Shown here in pieces: positions 62,138 through 64,000 of a DNA stretch of 64,000 nucleotides. The stretch is from Girardinichthys multiradiatus. Its lineage: Eukaryota > Chordata > Actinopteri > Cyprinodontiformes > Goodeidae. Every line of letters begins with the position of its first letter. The stretch's first letter is position 1. The notes under the pieces are model-generated. The model made no database searches and was not told where the DNA came from. It saw only the letters and a program-made list of their open reading frames with translations. The position numbers were made by a program, and so were the translations under genes. The DNA lies in NCBI RefSeq assembly GCF_021462225.1, contig NC_061802.1, positions 10,752,859 to 10,816,858 on the forward strand, in the 5' to 3' direction.

Positions 62138-62544
62138 GTGAGTAAATAAAACTGTTGCTGTAGATATAGTGGATATGTTTAAAAAGATAGAAGTGGCAAC
62201 AAATCAATGCATAAACTCCCTGCATTGTATCTAAAACAAAATGTGAAAATGCAATAAAAACTAAAGACATTCAATTTAAACCAGACAATTACATGCACTG
62301 TAAAAAAAGGGGTTCCCCAACAAACTTTTAATTAATCTGTTAGGGTCAACAATTATTTTTCTATAAATACCAGAATAAAGAGAGATTGATTTAGTCAGGA
62401 TTTTACATACTCTGTGATTGCTTTTATGCAATTTTGGAAATCTCAGATTATGATGTCATTTGTAATGTGGATTTGTAAGCTTCTGAACGCAACATTTTGA
62501 GGCACATCTGTGGATGTATATCAATTCAACACCTCAAAGACTCT

Positions 62545-63255
62545 CTTTCCTTGTCTGACATCATGGGAAAATCAAAATAAATCAGGCAAGATATTAGGAT
62601 GAGAATTGTGGACCACCACATCTCTGGTTCATCCTACAATTTCTAAACCCCTGAAGAATTAATTTTCATTTGTTCAAACAATTATGCGCAAGAACAAACA
62701 GCACAAAATGTCCAGTCATGGTACTGTTCAGGAAGGAGATGGGTTCTGTGTTCCAGAGAGAAAGGCCACTCAGAGAGGAAGAAGCCATTACTGCAAAAGC
62801 AACATAAGGGACAAAAGTGAAGCGTTTGGCCAAAATTACCATTGTTGCTTTTGTGCAAGCCTGATAATACCATCCCAGCCATCATGTTTTACTGGTGGAC
62901 TAGAGCACTTCACTAAATAGATGGCATCATGAGGACAGAACATGGGAAAATATTAAGTCATCAGAAGGCATCAGCCAGGATGTTGAAGTTTAGGCATGAA
63001 TGGGTCTTTCAAATGGACAATAAGCCAAAGCCAAGTTAGCTAAAATATGTCTTCAGGACACTTAAATCAGTGTTTCAGAGTGGCCACCCCCAAAGCCCTC
63101 ATCTCAGTCCCGTAAAAGATTTGTGGGCAGAACTAAAAAAGTGTGCGTGAGAAAGGCGAGCTTCAAGTCTGATTTAGTTACACACTGGTTCTATCAGGAG
63201 GAATGGGCCAAATTTCCAGGAATTTAATGTCAGACCGTGAGGAAAAACAATTATG
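62545..63255 (+). mobile_element. salmonid-type (Sleeping Beauty-like) Tc1 remnant in zap70 intron 8
   Basis: Text from the transposase start (ACATCATGGGAAAATCAAAA) through CAGGAAGGAGATGGGTTCTG, AGATGGCATCATGAGGA and GTGGGCAGAACTAAAAAAG follows the well-known salmonid-type Tc1 gene in order. It is heavily mutated with deletions, so inactive. Confidence 0.7.
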
Positions 63256-63804
63256 CATCTTTTTATCCAGTGTATGTATCTGGTTTCAGCTGTTAATGTG
63301 ATACTTACTATTAAAGTCACCTGGTTGCATGAGTTTAGTGTTCTTTAGAAAGAATCAAAACAAGGAATAAGTAGTAAAAAAGGCCAATATTTTCTATGGA
63401 AGAGATTTTTAATATGTCCCTGTAAATTATCTGTGCATTCATCTGAAAAAAACAAACGCAGAGATTGAAAAGTGGCTGTTTTAAAAACCGAAACATTTGG
63501 ATTTGTGTGAATTCTTTTACTTAAAGTTGGCTTCAAAGATTAATTGAACTAACTGCTTCCTGCAAAGATGTTTCTGTTTTTACAAGGCCTGGCTCTCCTA
63601 TAATAGAGAAAGATATGTATATTAATTACATTCAGTGACTATGATATCATACAGTTTATTCTCCAAGCAATTTTAAACAACCTAATTAGCTCATTTTGCT
63701 CCATTAAACCTGCTTTTATTATTATTTTATCAACGCTTTGCTCTTGCCTTCACCTTGCCGAGTAATGAAGGTACAACAATAATTGTTCTTGTCTACTGCT
63801 TTGC

Positions 63805-64000
63805 TAAAGTATTCATACCTTTTGAACTTTTTCACATTTTATCACAGTGCAACCTTAACCTTTAATGGGATTTTATGTGACTGGCCTTTGCTGCAATTAC
63901 AGCTGTAACTCTGTTGGCAAATGTTTTTGCCACTTTTACTCATCTAGAGGCTGAACTTTCAGCACCATTCTCCTTTTTAAAATAGCCCAAGCTCAATCAG
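63805..64000 (-). mobile_element. Tc1-like element start, cut by the window end
   Basis: TTGCTAAAGTATTCATACCT and TTCACATTTTATCACAGTGC match the terminus of the same Tc1 family. 63256-63804 shows no recognised feature. Confidence 0.55.

Overview
The window is nuclear DNA from a teleost fish. The evidence is vertebrate genes split by many introns, AT-rich introns crowded with fish-type transposons (Tc1/mariner, Rex1, L2, RTE-like LINEs, hAT MITEs, a tRNA-derived SINE), and CA/GT microsatellites. The species cannot be named from the sequence. Annotation is by reading translations and splice sites; no alignment was run.

Two host genes are present, arranged head to head. On the minus strand, positions 416-39202 hold the first 13 coding exons of a secreted metalloprotease best matched to ADAMTS10: signal peptide, propeptide, reprolysin domain with the zinc site split across two exons, disintegrin-like domain and first thrombospondin type 1 repeat. 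All exon phases join into one open frame of 583 codons plus two bases. The spacer and C-terminal part lie beyond position 1. On the plus strand, positions 53718-62137 hold the first eight coding exons of zap70, the T-cell Syk-family kinase: both SH2 domains, the linker, and the kinase N-lobe. All phases join into 420 codons plus two bases. The catalytic loop and C-lobe lie beyond position 64000.

Layout: 1-8.7 kb, adamts10 exons 13-10 with an RTE-like LINE 5' half, a hAT end and Rex1; 8.7-19.1 kb, exons 9-4 with Rex1, Tc1 and SINE insertions; 19.1-26.4 kb, intron 3 with an L2 LINE and exon 3; 26.5-39.2 kb, exon 2, the long first intron (purine-rich array, RTE-like LINE 3' half, SINEs, a Tc1 element with both ends) and exon 1; 39.2-53.6 kb, the intergenic region with candidate non-coding first exons, a hAT MITE with a perfect 8-bp target duplication, and a Tc1 remnant carrying a 33-bp minisatellite; 53.6-64 kb, zap70, with Tc1 elements in several introns.

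The two genes have no known shared pathway: ADAMTS10 acts in the extracellular matrix (fibrillin microfibrils), ZAP70 in T-cell receptor signalling. I found no clearly new biological system. The points most worth checking are an unusual ZAP70 linker (Tyr315-equivalent replaced, two microexons that can be skipped together in frame), the conserved weak furin site of ADAMTS10, an overlapping upstream ORF at adamts10 exon 1, an RFX X-box in intron 3, an open LINE reverse transcriptase frame whose motif-A aspartates are both asparagine, and several nested transposon insertions.
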